DNA of 60,398 nt from Dermatophilaceae bacterium. GTDB taxonomy: Bacteria > Actinomycetota > Actinomycetes > Actinomycetales > Dermatophilaceae. The DNA lies in NCBI GenBank assembly GCA_014377705.1, contig JACMPC010000174.1, positions 1-60,398 of the forward strand. The letters run 5' to 3'. The first letter of the stretch is position 1. Each line of letters opens with the position of its first letter. Position numbers and translations under genes: made by a program. Under the pieces are notes generated by a model. The model had not been told where the DNA came from. It searched no databases and saw nothing but the letters and a program-made list of their open reading frames with translations. Below, piece by piece: positions 26,813 through 34,964 of the stretch.

Positions 26813-27842
26813 CGAGGACCTCCTTCCAGAAGTGGCAGGCGCTGCGACGGTCGCCCGGGACGACCTCAAGTGGCGGGGTCTTCTCGGAGCAGATGGACTG
26901 TGCGTACGGGCAGCGCGGGTGGAACGCGCAGCCGGCCGGGATGTCCGTCAGGTTGGGCGGGATGCCCTTGATCGTGTACAGCTCCTGGCCCTTCATGTCG
27001 ACCCGGGGGATCGCGGCCAGGAGCCGCTCGGTGTAGGGGTGGGCGGGGTTGGAGTAGAGGTCGAGGGAACGCGCCTGCTCGATGAGGCGCCCGGCGTACA
27101 TCACCGAGATCTTGTCGGCGACGTCAGCCACCACCCCCAGGTCGTGGGTGATCAGGATCAGCCCCATCTTGCTCTCAGCCTGCAGATCGGCGAGAAGCTG
27201 CATGACCTGCGCCTGCACCGTGACGTCCAGGGCGGTGGTGGGCTCGTCCGCGATGATGATGTCGGGGTCCAGGGACAGGGCGATGGCGATCATGATGCGC
27301 TGCCGCATGCCGCCGGAGAACTGGTGCGGGTAGTCGTTGACCCGCTGACGGGCGGCCGGGATGTGCACCCGGTCCATCAGCTCGATGGCCTTGGTCTTGG
27401 CGTCGGCCCGCGAGGCGCCACGGTGCACGCGGAACATCTCGCCGATCTGGTACCCGACGCTGTAGACGGGGTTCAGCGAGGACAACGCGTCCTGGAAGAT
27501 CATCGCGATCTTCTCGCCGCGGTAACGACGTCGCTCCTTCTCCGGGAGGGCCTGAATGTCCACACCACGGAAACGGACGGATCCCTGGGTGACGAAGCCG
27601 GGCGGGGTGTCGAGGATGCCCATGATGGCCTGTGCAGTCACCGACTTTCCGGAGCCGGACTCGCCCAGAATGGCGAGGGTCTCACCTGGTAGCAGGTCAA
27701 AGGTGACGCCGGTGACGGCCTTGGCCACCCCGTCCCGGGTACGGAACTCCACATGCAGGTTCTCGACCTCGAGCACCGGAGCGTTGGGGTCGCCGTCGTG
27801 CGGACGGTTGTCGGCGGTCGTGTTGATCGTGTCCTGGCTCAT
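26790..27842 (-). CDS. dppD: Dipeptide/oligopeptide ABC transporter ATPase (DppD/OppD type)
   Basis: A 350-aa ABC ATPase. The conserved core begins VLEVENLHVEFRTRDG; Walker A is GESGSGKSV, the signature FSGGMRQRIMIAI, Walker B IIIADEPTTALD. The C-terminal domain has CAFHPRCPYAQSIC, the cysteine pattern reported to hold an iron-sulfur cluster in some DppD proteins. A longer reading to 28145 would run back into dppC, so ATG 27842 (MSQDTINTT) is the start. The spacing to dppC is 7 nt. Confidence 0.93.
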   Translation of the reverse strand: MSQDTINTTADNRPHDGDPNAPVLEVENLHVEFRTRDGVAKAVTGVTFDLLPGETLAILGESGSGKSVTAQAIMGILDTPPGFVTQGSVRFRGVDIQALPEKERRRYRGEKIAMIFQDALSSLNPVYSVGYQIGEMFRVHRGASRADAKTKAIELMDRVHIPAARQRVNDYPHQFSGGMRQRIMIAIALSLDPDIIIADEPTTALDVTVQAQVMQLLADLQAESKMGLILITHDLGVVADVADKISVMYAGRLIEQARSLDLYSNPAHPYTERLLAAIPRVDMKGQELYTIKGIPPNLTDIPAGCAFHPRCPYAQSICSEKTPPLEVVPGDRRSACHFWKEVLDGSLQIR

Positions 27843-27849
27843 GGAGTGG

Positions 27850-28791
27850 TCACCGAAGCTTCGGGTCGAGGGCGTCGCGGACCGCGTCGCCGAGCAGCAT
27901 GAAGGCGAGCACGGTGATCGACAGCGCCACTGAGGGGTAGAGCAGCACGTGCGGGGCGGTTCGCAGCGACGCCTGGGCGTCGTTGATGTCCCCACCCCAG
28001 GAGACCGTGGACCCGGGAAGCCCGATGCCGAGGTAGGACAGCGTCGCCTCGAGCACGATGAACAGGCCGAGCGAGATGGTCGCGACGACGATGACCGGTG
28101 CGATGGCGTTGGGCAGGATGTGCCGAGCCAGGATCCGCATATCACTGGCGCCCAGTGCCCTGGCCGCCGTGACGAAGTCGGACTCTTTCACCGAGATCAC
28201 CGACCCTCTCATGATGCGGGCCACGCTCGGCCAGCCAACCAGCATGATGGCGGCGACCACCGTCCAGATGTTGCGGAAGGGGAAGCCCGACAGGAAGACG
28301 ATGGCGAAAAGCAGGATGGGGATGGCGAAGAACATGTCGGTGAGCCGGGACAGCAGTGAGCCCGCAGCCCCCCCGTAGAACCCGGCGATGGCTCCGATGA
28401 AGCCGCCGATGAGGACCACACCGCTGGTCACCAGGATGCCGACAGTCACCGACGCCCGTGCGCCGTAGATCACCCGGGCGTAGACGTCACAGCCCTGCCG
28501 GTCGAATCCGAACGGGTGCCCCGGGGCACGGCCGTTGTTGCCCATGATCAGGTCACAGCGCTTCGGGTCGGTGCTGGTGAACAGTGAGGGGAACACCGCC
28601 ACGAGGATCAGGAACAGGATGAGCAACGCCGAGATGACGAAGGTGGGGTTGCGGCGCAAATCGTGCCAGGCGTCGGACCACAGGCTGCGGGGCTTTCCAA
28701 GGCTCTTCGACTCGGAGGAGGCACCCAGGGTCAGTGCGGCCGCGGAGGCGTCCTGCGACGGCATGACGGTCTTCGAGGAGGGGTCAGGCAT
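27850..28791 (-). CDS. dppC: Dipeptide/oligopeptide ABC transporter permease (DppC/OppC type)
   Basis: A 313-aa inner-membrane permease with an N-terminal OppC-type region (WHDLRRNPTFVISALLILFLIL), an extracytoplasmic loop with the family HPFGFDRQGCDVYARVIYG motif, and a BPD_transp_1 domain of about five more helices. The EAA loop that contacts the ATPase is ARALGASDMRILARHILPN. ATG 28791 overlaps the dppB stop by 8 nt. It forms the channel with DppB. Confidence 0.93.
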   Translation of the reverse strand: MPDPSSKTVMPSQDASAAALTLGASSESKSLGKPRSLWSDAWHDLRRNPTFVISALLILFLILVAVFPSLFTSTDPKRCDLIMGNNGRAPGHPFGFDRQGCDVYARVIYGARASVTVGILVTSGVVLIGGFIGAIAGFYGGAAGSLLSRLTDMFFAIPILLFAIVFLSGFPFRNIWTVVAAIMLVGWPSVARIMRGSVISVKESDFVTAARALGASDMRILARHILPNAIAPVIVVATISLGLFIVLEATLSYLGIGLPGSTVSWGGDINDAQASLRTAPHVLLYPSVALSITVLAFMLLGDAVRDALDPKLR

Positions 28792-29710
28792 ATCGGATCC
28801 TCGGGTCGAGAACGGCGTAGAGGAGGTCTACGAGCAGGTTGAAGACGAGATAGACGATGACCAGGATGACCACGATCGACACGATGGTGGGCGCTTCACC
28901 TCGGTTGATCGCCTGGTAGAGCGTCCCGCCGACACCCTTGATGTTGAAGATCCGCTCGGTCACGATCGCACCGCCCATCAGGGCGCCGATGTCCGCGCCG
29001 AGGTACGTCACCACGGGGATCAGTGAGTTGCGCAGCAGGTGGACGGTGACGACCCGGCGGTGGGGAAGGCCCTTCGCCACGGCTGTGCGAACGTAGTCGG
29101 CGTGGATGTTCTCCACGACCGAGGTCCGGGTCAGCCGCATGATGTAGGCGAGCGACACTGTCCCCAGGACGATGGCGGGCAGCAGCAGCTCGTTCCAGGG
29201 AGCCTCACCACTGACAGTCGGCCTGAACCACCCGAGCTTGAGGCCCAGGAAGTACTGCATCAGGAAGCCGATGACGAAGATGGGGATGGAGATGATGAGC
29301 AACGTGCCCAGCAGGATGCTGCTGTCGAAGAACTTGCCCCGCCGCAGGCCGGCGACCAGGCCCAGCGGGACACCGATGAAGATCTCGATGATGAAAGCGA
29401 GCGTGGCGAGGCGGATGGTGATGGGGAAGGCATCACCCATGACGTCCAGGACTGGTCGACGGCTGAACGTCTCACCGAAGTCGAGGGTCAGGATGCCCTT
29501 CATGTACTCGAAGTACTGGACGTAGAGCGGTTCGCCGATGTGGAACTGCGCACGCAGCGCGTTTGCCGTAGACGGGTCGCATCCTCGTTCGCCACACATG
29601 ACGGCCAGCGGGTCGCCGGGCATTCCCAGCACCAGGTAGAAGATGAGGAACGTGGCGCCGAAGAACACCGGGATCATCTGCAACAGACGCCGCAGGACGT
29701 AAGTGCCCAC
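28784..29710 (-). CDS. dppB: Dipeptide/oligopeptide ABC transporter permease (DppB/OppB type)
   Basis: A 308-aa permease with the typical DppB opening GTYVLRRLLQMIPVFFGATF and PGDPLAVMCG, six predicted helices and the EAA loop AKGLPHRRVVTVHLLRN. It starts with GTG 29710; AAGGAGG about 6 nt upstream on the minus strand is a strong ribosome binding site. A 240-nt gap with a stable hairpin separates it from dppA, which is consistent with higher expression of the binding protein than of the membrane parts. Confidence 0.93.
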   Translation of the reverse strand: MGTYVLRRLLQMIPVFFGATFLIFYLVLGMPGDPLAVMCGERGCDPSTANALRAQFHIGEPLYVQYFEYMKGILTLDFGETFSRRPVLDVMGDAFPITIRLATLAFIIEIFIGVPLGLVAGLRRGKFFDSSILLGTLLIISIPIFVIGFLMQYFLGLKLGWFRPTVSGEAPWNELLLPAIVLGTVSLAYIMRLTRTSVVENIHADYVRTAVAKGLPHRRVVTVHLLRNSLIPVVTYLGADIGALMGGAIVTERIFNIKGVGGTLYQAINRGEAPTIVSIVVILVIVYLVFNLLVDLLYAVLDPRIRYA

Positions 29711-29866
29711 CCGGACCTCCTTGTCTCGAGTCGATGAAACAGATGATGTTTACCCCGGACGGGGCCACGCTGGCCTGCGCTGGCCCGACCACCCAGGGCC
29801 AGGATGACTTCAAACTTTACGACCTGATCCCGTTTTCGGAGCATCGGGGGGTCCCGCCGCACGACA

Positions 29867-29898
29867 CTCCCGCATGGCGATCGCTCGCCATGCGGGAG
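29867..29898 (-). terminator. Intercistronic hairpin between dppA and dppB
   Basis: A perfect 14-bp inverted repeat (29867-29880 and 29885-29898; arms CTCCCGCATGGCGA and its complement) with a 4-nt loop, about 50 nt after the dppA stop on the minus strand. There is no T-tract, as is common in actinobacterial terminators. It probably acts as a partial terminator or a 3' stability element for dppA mRNA. Confidence 0.7.
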
Positions 29899-29950
29899 CA
29901 TCCGGTGCTGCTGGTGGCAGGTGGTTGCCCGCCCTCCACCATCGTGCTTA

Positions 29951-31585
29951 CTACTTGGTGATCTCGGTGTAGATCGGCACACCGAAGATATCGAACTTCA
30001 CGTTCTTGACCTTCTCGGAAAAGCCACCGGTGGTGTTGGAATACCACAGCGGGACGACAGGCATGTCCGTCACCAGGATCTTCTCAGCATCCTGGAAGAA
30101 CTTGATGCTCGCCTCCGGGGACTTGGCCGCGTCGCCCTTCTTGAGCATGGCGTCGAAGGCCGGGTTGTCGTACTTTGCGTCGTTCGAGCCGGCGCCCTTG
30201 GCGTAGATCGGTGCCAGGAAGTTCTCCAGCGCCGGGTAGTCCATCTGCCACCCGGTGCGGAAGGCGGTCTTCATCGTGACCTTGGTGATCGGGTCACGCA
30301 GGGACTTGAAGTCCGGGTAGGACTTGCCGGAGCACGCGATGCCGATGGCGTTCTTGATGCTGTTGCAGGTGGCGTCGACCCACGCCTTATGTCCACCGTC
30401 GGCGTTGTAGGCGATCTCGAGCTTGCCGGGGAAGCCGCCGGCCTCGGCCAGCAGTGCCTTGGCCTTTGCCGGGTCGTACGTGCAGAACTCGCCGCAGATG
30501 TCCTTGGACCAGCCCTGCACGACCGGCGAGGAGAAGTCCGTGGCCGGAGTGCGGGTGCCCTGGAAGATCTTGTCGGTGATCGTCTTGCGGTCGATCGCCA
30601 TGGAGATCGCCTGGCGAACCTTCTTGGAGTTGGCGGTCTTCCACTCAGGCTGGTAGAGCGGGAAGGCGAAGGACTGGAAGACGCCGGACGGCTGGTTGAT
30701 CGCCCGGTCACCGAGGTCGGTCTTGAAGGTGGCCAGGGCGTTGTCCGGGATCGAGTCGAGGATGTCGAGGTTGTTGGCCTGCAGGTCGGTGTAGCCCGCG
30801 TTCGGGTCGGTGTAGACCTTGACGTCGACGCCGCCGTTCTTGGCCACGTGGGTCCCCTTGTAGCCGGGGTTCTTCTTCACCTTGATGTTGACGTTGTGCA
30901 CCCACTTGCCGTCCAGCATGTACGAGCCGTTGCCGACCGGGGCCTCACCGAACGCCTTGATGTCCTTGTAGGCGGACTGGGGCAGCGGGTAAAACGCGGT
31001 GTAGCCGAGACGGAGCGGGAACGACGCCTGCGGACCGGCCAGCTTGACGGTGAAGGTGGACTCGTCGACGACGGCCAGGCCCTTCATGGTCTTGGCAGTG
31101 GGCTTGGCGCCCTCCGCGTCGGGATGGACCTCCTTGTAACCGTCGATGGGCTCGAAGAAGTAGGCGTTGAGCTGAGCGTTGGTGATCAGCGCACCGAAGT
31201 TCCAGGCGTCCACGAAGGACTTGGCGTTGACCGCCTCGCCGTTGGTGAACTTCCAGCCGGGCTTGAGCTTGATGGTGTAGCTCTGGGAGTCTGTGGTGTC
31301 GATCGACGCCGCGACCTGGTTGATCGTCTTGCCGGCACCGTCATAGCTGATCAGGCCCTCGTACAGCAGCCTCATGATGCGACCGCCACCGGTCTCATTG
31401 GTGTTGGCCGGCAGGAGAGGGTTCTGAGGTTCACTGCCGTAGGCAGTGATGATGGCCGCGCTGTTGGCCGCGGGGGTCGAGGCAGCCTTGTCGCTGCTTC
31501 CGCCACAAGCAGAGAGCACGAGAGCAAGGCACGCCGCGCCGGCGACGCCCGTCGCCCAGCGCGCACGGACTGTGTTGCCACGCAT
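29951..31585 (-). CDS. dppA: Dipeptide/oligopeptide substrate-binding lipoprotein
   Basis: A 544-aa solute-binding lipoprotein of the SBP_bac_5 family, probably binding peptides; other ligands such as opines or nickel chelates are not excluded. The signal peptide (MRGNTVRARWATGVAGAACL) ends in the lipobox LSAC, so it is lipid-anchored outside the membrane. The start at ATG 31585 has TTGGAGGA upstream. The family pattern (LLYEGLISYD, then NPGYKG and a C-terminal WQMDYPALENFL) is clear. It is the first gene of the minus-strand operon and is divergent from aroQ. Confidence 0.92.
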   Translation of the reverse strand: MRGNTVRARWATGVAGAACLALVLSACGGSSDKAASTPAANSAAIITAYGSEPQNPLLPANTNETGGGRIMRLLYEGLISYDGAGKTINQVAASIDTTDSQSYTIKLKPGWKFTNGEAVNAKSFVDAWNFGALITNAQLNAYFFEPIDGYKEVHPDAEGAKPTAKTMKGLAVVDESTFTVKLAGPQASFPLRLGYTAFYPLPQSAYKDIKAFGEAPVGNGSYMLDGKWVHNVNIKVKKNPGYKGTHVAKNGGVDVKVYTDPNAGYTDLQANNLDILDSIPDNALATFKTDLGDRAINQPSGVFQSFAFPLYQPEWKTANSKKVRQAISMAIDRKTITDKIFQGTRTPATDFSSPVVQGWSKDICGEFCTYDPAKAKALLAEAGGFPGKLEIAYNADGGHKAWVDATCNSIKNAIGIACSGKSYPDFKSLRDPITKVTMKTAFRTGWQMDYPALENFLAPIYAKGAGSNDAKYDNPAFDAMLKKGDAAKSPEASIKFFQDAEKILVTDMPVVPLWYSNTTGGFSEKVKNVKFDIFGVPIYTEITK

Positions 31586-31619
31586 AGATCCTCCAAGGGA
31601 TTCCAAGGTTTGTGCGTGC

Positions 31620-31625
31620 AGCATA
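31620..31625 (-). promoter_or_regulatory. Putative -10 box for dppA operon
   Basis: On the minus strand TATGCT lies about 35 nt upstream of the dppA ATG, in the 163-nt divergent dppA/aroQ region. The -35 region is not obvious. Confidence 0.35.
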
Positions 31626-31736
31626 GGCACGAACGGTGCGCCGCCGCAGCGCGAGGCCATGGCGTTACCGAAAGGTGTCATCTTCGTTATCAAACGGAGA
31701 GATTGCAGGTAAATGCAGTGACGAACGACGCCTCCG

Positions 31737-31742
31737 TAGAAT
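31737..31742 (+). promoter_or_regulatory. Putative -10 box for leaderless aroQ transcript
   Basis: TAGAAT ends 6 nt before the aroQ ATG at 31749. The intervening GGGGAG could also serve as a very close ribosome binding site, so leaderless initiation is likely but not certain. Confidence 0.45.
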
Positions 31743-31748
31743 GGGGAG

Positions 31749-32189
31749 ATGACCGCGCAACTGGTGTACGTGCTCAACGGGCCAAACCTCAGCAGACTGG
31801 GCAGTCGCGAGCCCGAGATCTATGGCTCGCAGACCCTGGAGAACGTTGCGGACATCGTGTCGCGCGAGGCGGGGTCGCTCGGCCTGGCGGTGGACTTCCG
31901 CCAGACGAACGACGAGGCGGAGCTCATCGGCTGGATCCATGAGGCTGTCGACCGAGGCGCCGATGTCGTGCTCAACCCGGCTGCTTTCACCCACTACTCG
32001 TATGCCGTCCGGGACGCGTGTGCCCTGGTCGCCGGCGGCGGGGGGAAGCTGGTCGAGATCCACCTGTCGAACCCGGCCACCCGCGAGGAGTTCCGGCACA
32101 CGTCCGTCATCGCAGGCGTCGCCACCGGCACGATCGCGGGGTTCGGCTCCGATTCGTACCTGCTGGCGCTGCGGGCCCTGGCCCGTTGA
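31749..32189 (+). CDS. aroQ: Type II 3-dehydroquinate dehydratase
   Basis: A 146-aa type II dehydroquinase (3-dehydroquinate to 3-dehydroshikimate), which forms dodecamers in the family. The N-terminal LNGPNLSRLGSREPEIYG motif has the catalytic Arg and Tyr, the NPAAFTHYSYAVRDA segment holds the substrate-binding Asn, and a conserved EIHLSNP (VEIHLSNPATREEF) motif has the catalytic His. It supplies the shikimate step missing from the aroE-aroC-aroK-aroB run and is separated from it by the dpp operon. Start ATG 31749. Confidence 0.96.
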   Translation: MTAQLVYVLNGPNLSRLGSREPEIYGSQTLENVADIVSREAGSLGLAVDFRQTNDEAELIGWIHEAVDRGADVVLNPAAFTHYSYAVRDACALVAGGGGKLVEIHLSNPATREEFRHTSVIAGVATGTIAGFGSDSYLLALRALAR

Positions 32190-32360
32190 GCGGTCAGTGT
32201 GCTGGCTCCGCCGGCCCTTTGCGGCTTGCCGGATCGTGCATTCGGGAGCATTGCGTCCGGCCCGCTACGATGTTGTTCATCCCGCGTATCCCCCCACGGG
32301 GGCTTGCTGCATTCACGCTGCCTGCGGCGAAGCCAGCCAGCCACCCGTCATACGAAAGAG

Positions 32361-32930
32361 ATGTCCCTCTTGGCCTCGACCAACGACCTCAAGAACGGCA
32401 TGGTCCTCAACATCGGCAACCAGCTCTGGTCTGTCGTGGAGTTCCAGCATGTCAAGCCCGGCAAGGGCCCGGCCTTCGTGCGGACCAAGCTCAAGGCTGT
32501 GCTTTCCGGCAAGGTCGTCGACAAGACCTTCAACGCGGGGACGAAGGTCGAGACAGCCAATGTCGACAAGCGGACCATGCAGTACCTCTATAAGGATGGC
32601 GACGACTACGTCTTCATGGACGGTGACACGTTCGACCAGATGCACGTGTCCGACACCGTGGTGGGCGATGTCGCCACGTTCATGCTTGAGAACCAGGATG
32701 TGATGGTCGCCACTCATGACGGCGCCCCCCTGTATGTCGAGCTGCCCGCCTCTGTGGTTCTCGAGATCACCTACACCGAGCCCGGACTTCAGGGTGACCG
32801 CTCCACCGGCGGCACCAAACCGGCAACGCTGGAGACGGGCGCCGAGATCGCGGTCCCGCTGTTCATCGAGCAGGGCACCAGGATCAAGGTGGACACCCGT
32901 GACGGCTCCTACCTGGGCCGGGTCAACTGA
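32361..32930 (+). CDS. efp: Translation elongation factor P
   Basis: A 189-aa EF-P that rescues ribosomes stalled on proline runs. Three beta-barrel domains are in order: KOW-like (1-65), central OB (66-130) and C-terminal OB (131-189, ending [18 protein letters not shown]). The tip loop is VKPGKGPAF, with the critical lysine flanked by prolines; this loop type is known from actinobacteria and some others in which the lysine works unmodified. I chose ATG 32361 ([14 protein letters not shown]) with GAAAGAG upstream; upstream frame from 32199 is not conserved. Its 171-nt leader has a TACGAT box at 32266. Confidence 0.95.
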   Translation: MSLLASTNDLKNGMVLNIGNQLWSVVEFQHVKPGKGPAFVRTKLKAVLSGKVVDKTFNAGTKVETANVDKRTMQYLYKDGDDYVFMDGDTFDQMHVSDTVVGDVATFMLENQDVMVATHDGAPLYVELPASVVLEITYTEPGLQGDRSTGGTKPATLETGAEIAVPLFIEQGTRIKVDTRDGSYLGRVN

Positions 32931-32931
32931 G

Positions 32932-33345
32932 GTGTCCGCACGATCCAAGGCGCGCAAGCGGGCACTCGACCTCCTGTTCGAGGCCGAGCAGCGCGGGGTC
33001 AATGCAGACGCGCTGCTGACCGAGCGGCTGGCGAAGCCGGCGACCCAGCACGACCTCCATGAGTACACGGTCGAGATCGTCCGGGGCGTAGTGGACAAGT
33101 GGGTCCAGATCGACGAGCTTCTGGCGACGTACAGCCAGGGCTGGACGGTCGAGCGGATGCCCGCCGTGGACCGGGCCATCCTGCGCATCGGAGCCTGGGA
33201 GGTTGTCTTCAGCGATGAGATCCCGGACGGGGTCGCGATCTCGGAGGCGGTCGCCCTGGCAGCCTCGCTGTCGACTGACGACTCGCCCACCTTCGTCAAC
33301 GGGTTGCTGGGCCGGCTCTCCGAGGTCAAACCCACTCTGGTGTGA
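32932..33345 (+). CDS. nusB: Transcription antitermination factor NusB
   Basis: A 137-aa all-helical NusB, which binds boxA RNA with S10 during rRNA antitermination. The family opening SARSKARKRALDLLFEAE is present, as is the C-terminal MPAVDRAILRIGAWEV...VAISEAVALA region. GTG 32932 lies one base after the efp stop, so efp and nusB are co-translated, as is usual in actinobacteria. Confidence 0.94.
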   Translation: MSARSKARKRALDLLFEAEQRGVNADALLTERLAKPATQHDLHEYTVEIVRGVVDKWVQIDELLATYSQGWTVERMPAVDRAILRIGAWEVVFSDEIPDGVAISEAVALAASLSTDDSPTFVNGLLGRLSEVKPTLV

Positions 33346-33377
33346 GCGTCGGTGCCGTGAAGGGCCCCGCAGCAGGG

Positions 33378-33383
33378 TAGGCT
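33378..33383 (+). promoter_or_regulatory. Putative -10 box of the pyr operon
   Basis: TAGGCT in the nusB-pyrR gap would start a transcript near 33390, giving a roughly 55-nt leader that contains the PyrR-binding hairpin. The -35 region is not well conserved. Confidence 0.4.
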
Positions 33384-33404
33384 CGCCAGCGACAAACATC
33401 CTTT

Positions 33405-33435
33405 AACGACCCGTCCGGTGAGGCGGGGAAGGAGG
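33405..33435 (+). promoter_or_regulatory. PyrR-binding hairpin and ribosome binding site
   Basis: The stem-loop 33411-33426 reads CCGTC-CGGTGA-GGCGG. Its UC-(six-base loop)-GG core corresponds to the PyrR recognition hairpin known from Bacillus (loop CAGAGA) and to the translational PyrR site described in mycobacteria. The stem runs directly into AAGGAGG (33429-33435), the ribosome binding site of pyrR. I infer UMP/UTP-dependent translational repression rather than transcription attenuation, since no terminator is visible. Confidence 0.7.
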
Positions 33436-33444
33436 TTCGGCGCT

Positions 33445-34032
33445 GTGACGCCTCCAGAACCAGCTCCACCATCGAATGGCATCCCGGCAGATCATTCCGC
33501 CCGGGTCGTGATGAGCTCCGGTGATGTCTCCCGGGCACTGCGACGAGTGGCTCACGAGATCCTCGAGCGCAACAAGGGCGCCAGCGACCTGGTCGTCCTC
33601 GGGATCCCGACCCGCGGAGTTGCCCTGGCCGATCGCCTCGTCGCCGTGATGGCGGAGGTCGAGGGCCGTGACGTCCCCAGCGGCGCCCTCGACATCACGA
33701 TGCATCGAGATGATCTGCGCCGTAACCCGATCAGGGCGATCGAGCACACCGTCATCCCGGCGCCCGGGATCGACGACAAGACGGTCGTGCTCGTGGACGA
33801 CGTGCTCTTCTCCGGCCGAACGGTGCGCGCCGCGATGGACGCCCTCTCCGAGATCGGCCGTCCCCGGGCCGTCCGGCTGGCGGTGCTGGTCGATCGTGGC
33901 CACCGGGATCTGCCGATCCGGGCCGACTACGTGGGCAAGAACCTGCCGACCTCGCGAAGTGAGCGGGTGCAGGTGTGCCTGTCCGAACATGATGGTCTCG
34001 ATGAGGTCCGGATCAGCGGAGGAGAACGGTGA
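33445..34032 (+). CDS. pyrR: Pyrimidine operon regulator PyrR (uracil phosphoribosyltransferase fold)
   Basis: A 195-aa PyrR: an RNA-binding regulator with residual uracil phosphoribosyltransferase activity. The PRPP-binding motif [12 protein letters not shown] is at residues 115-126 and the [13 protein letters not shown] loop is conserved. The start is GTG 33445, 9 nt after AAGGAGG; a GTG at 33418 lies inside the PyrR hairpin and is rejected. The stop overlaps the pyrB GTG (GTGA). It is the first gene of the pyrimidine operon and probably represses it when UMP is high. Confidence 0.94.
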   Translation: MTPPEPAPPSNGIPADHSARVVMSSGDVSRALRRVAHEILERNKGASDLVVLGIPTRGVALADRLVAVMAEVEGRDVPSGALDITMHRDDLRRNPIRAIEHTVIPAPGIDDKTVVLVDDVLFSGRTVRAAMDALSEIGRPRAVRLAVLVDRGHRDLPIRADYVGKNLPTSRSERVQVCLSEHDGLDEVRISGGER

Positions 34033-34964
34033 AGCGTCACCTGCTATCGATGAACGACCTTGACAGGCAGGACATCCTGGCCATTCTTGACACTGCCGAG
34101 TCCATGCAGGACGTCCAGCGTCGCGAGGTCAAGAAGCTCCCGACCCTGAGGGGTCGGACTGTGGTGAACATGTTCTTCGAGGACTCCACCCGCACCCGGT
34201 CATCCTTCGAGATCGCCGGCAAGTGGCTCTCGGCCGACATGATCAACATCAGCGGCAAGGGGTCGTCCACCAGCAAGGGCGAGTCCCTGCGCGACACCGT
34301 CCGCACCGTTGCGGCCATGGGGGTCGACGGGTTCGTCATCCGGCACAGCGCCAGCGGTTCCGCCCAGCAGGTGTCCGAGTGGGTCGACGCGGTGGTCATC
34401 AACGCCGGCGACGGACTGCACGAGCACCCGACCCAGGCGCTGCTCGATGCCTACTCGATGCGACGGCGCCTCGGTGACCTCGCGGGGCTGCAGGTCGCCA
34501 TGGTCGGTGACCTGACGCACTCCCGGGTATTCCGCTCGAACCTGATCTGCCTGAAGAGCCTGGGGGCCAGGGTCACCGTCGTGGCGCCGCCCACGCTGAT
34601 GCCGGCCGGGGTCGACGCCTGGGCGGCGGCCGAGGGCTTCGACACGTCGTACGACCTTGACGCGGTGCTGCCGACGATGGACGCGGTGATGATGCTGCGG
34701 GTGCAGCGTGAGCGGATGAGCGGGGGCTTCTTCCCGACCGCCCGCGAGTACACGGTGGGCTACGGCCTGACCCGTGAGCGGCTCAGGGCGCTGCAGAAGC
34801 ACACGGTGATCTGCCACCCCGGGCCGATGAACCGGGGCCTTGAGATTGCCGCCGATGCGGCTGACGCGGCGCAGTCACTGGTGCTCGACCAGGTCTCGGC
34901 CGGTGTCGCCGTCCGAATGTCTGTGCTGTACCACCTGTTCGCCGGCGAAGGGTCTCTCGCATGA
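34029..34964 (+). CDS. pyrB: Aspartate carbamoyltransferase catalytic subunit
   Basis: A 311-aa aspartate transcarbamoylase catalytic chain (carbamoyl phosphate plus aspartate to N-carbamoyl aspartate). The carbamoyl-phosphate site STRTRSSF is at residues 53-60 and [12 protein letters not shown] is present in the middle. There is no pyrI regulatory subunit gene, as expected for this operon type. Overlaps of 4 nt at both ends. Confidence 0.97.
   Translation: MKRHLLSMNDLDRQDILAILDTAESMQDVQRREVKKLPTLRGRTVVNMFFEDSTRTRSSFEIAGKWLSADMINISGKGSSTSKGESLRDTVRTVAAMGVDGFVIRHSASGSAQQVSEWVDAVVINAGDGLHEHPTQALLDAYSMRRRLGDLAGLQVAMVGDLTHSRVFRSNLICLKSLGARVTVVAPPTLMPAGVDAWAAAEGFDTSYDLDAVLPTMDAVMMLRVQRERMSGGFFPTAREYTVGYGLTRERLRALQKHTVICHPGPMNRGLEIAADAADAAQSLVLDQVSAGVAVRMSVLYHLFAGEGSLA

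Noticed and set aside
29921-31942. A 673-aa plus-strand open frame opposite dppA
   Set aside because: Antisense to the dppA lipoprotein gene, which has a signal peptide, ribosome binding site and family motifs. The frame has no domain and runs into aroQ.
32199-32360. An N-terminal extension of efp from 32199
   Set aside because: The 54 added residues are Cys/Arg/Pro-rich with no similarity to EF-P, and ATG 32361 gives the normal length and N-terminus.
33418-33444. GTG 33418 as start of pyrR
   Set aside because: It lies inside the PyrR-binding hairpin and has no ribosome binding site upstream. GTG 33445 has AAGGAGG at proper spacing.
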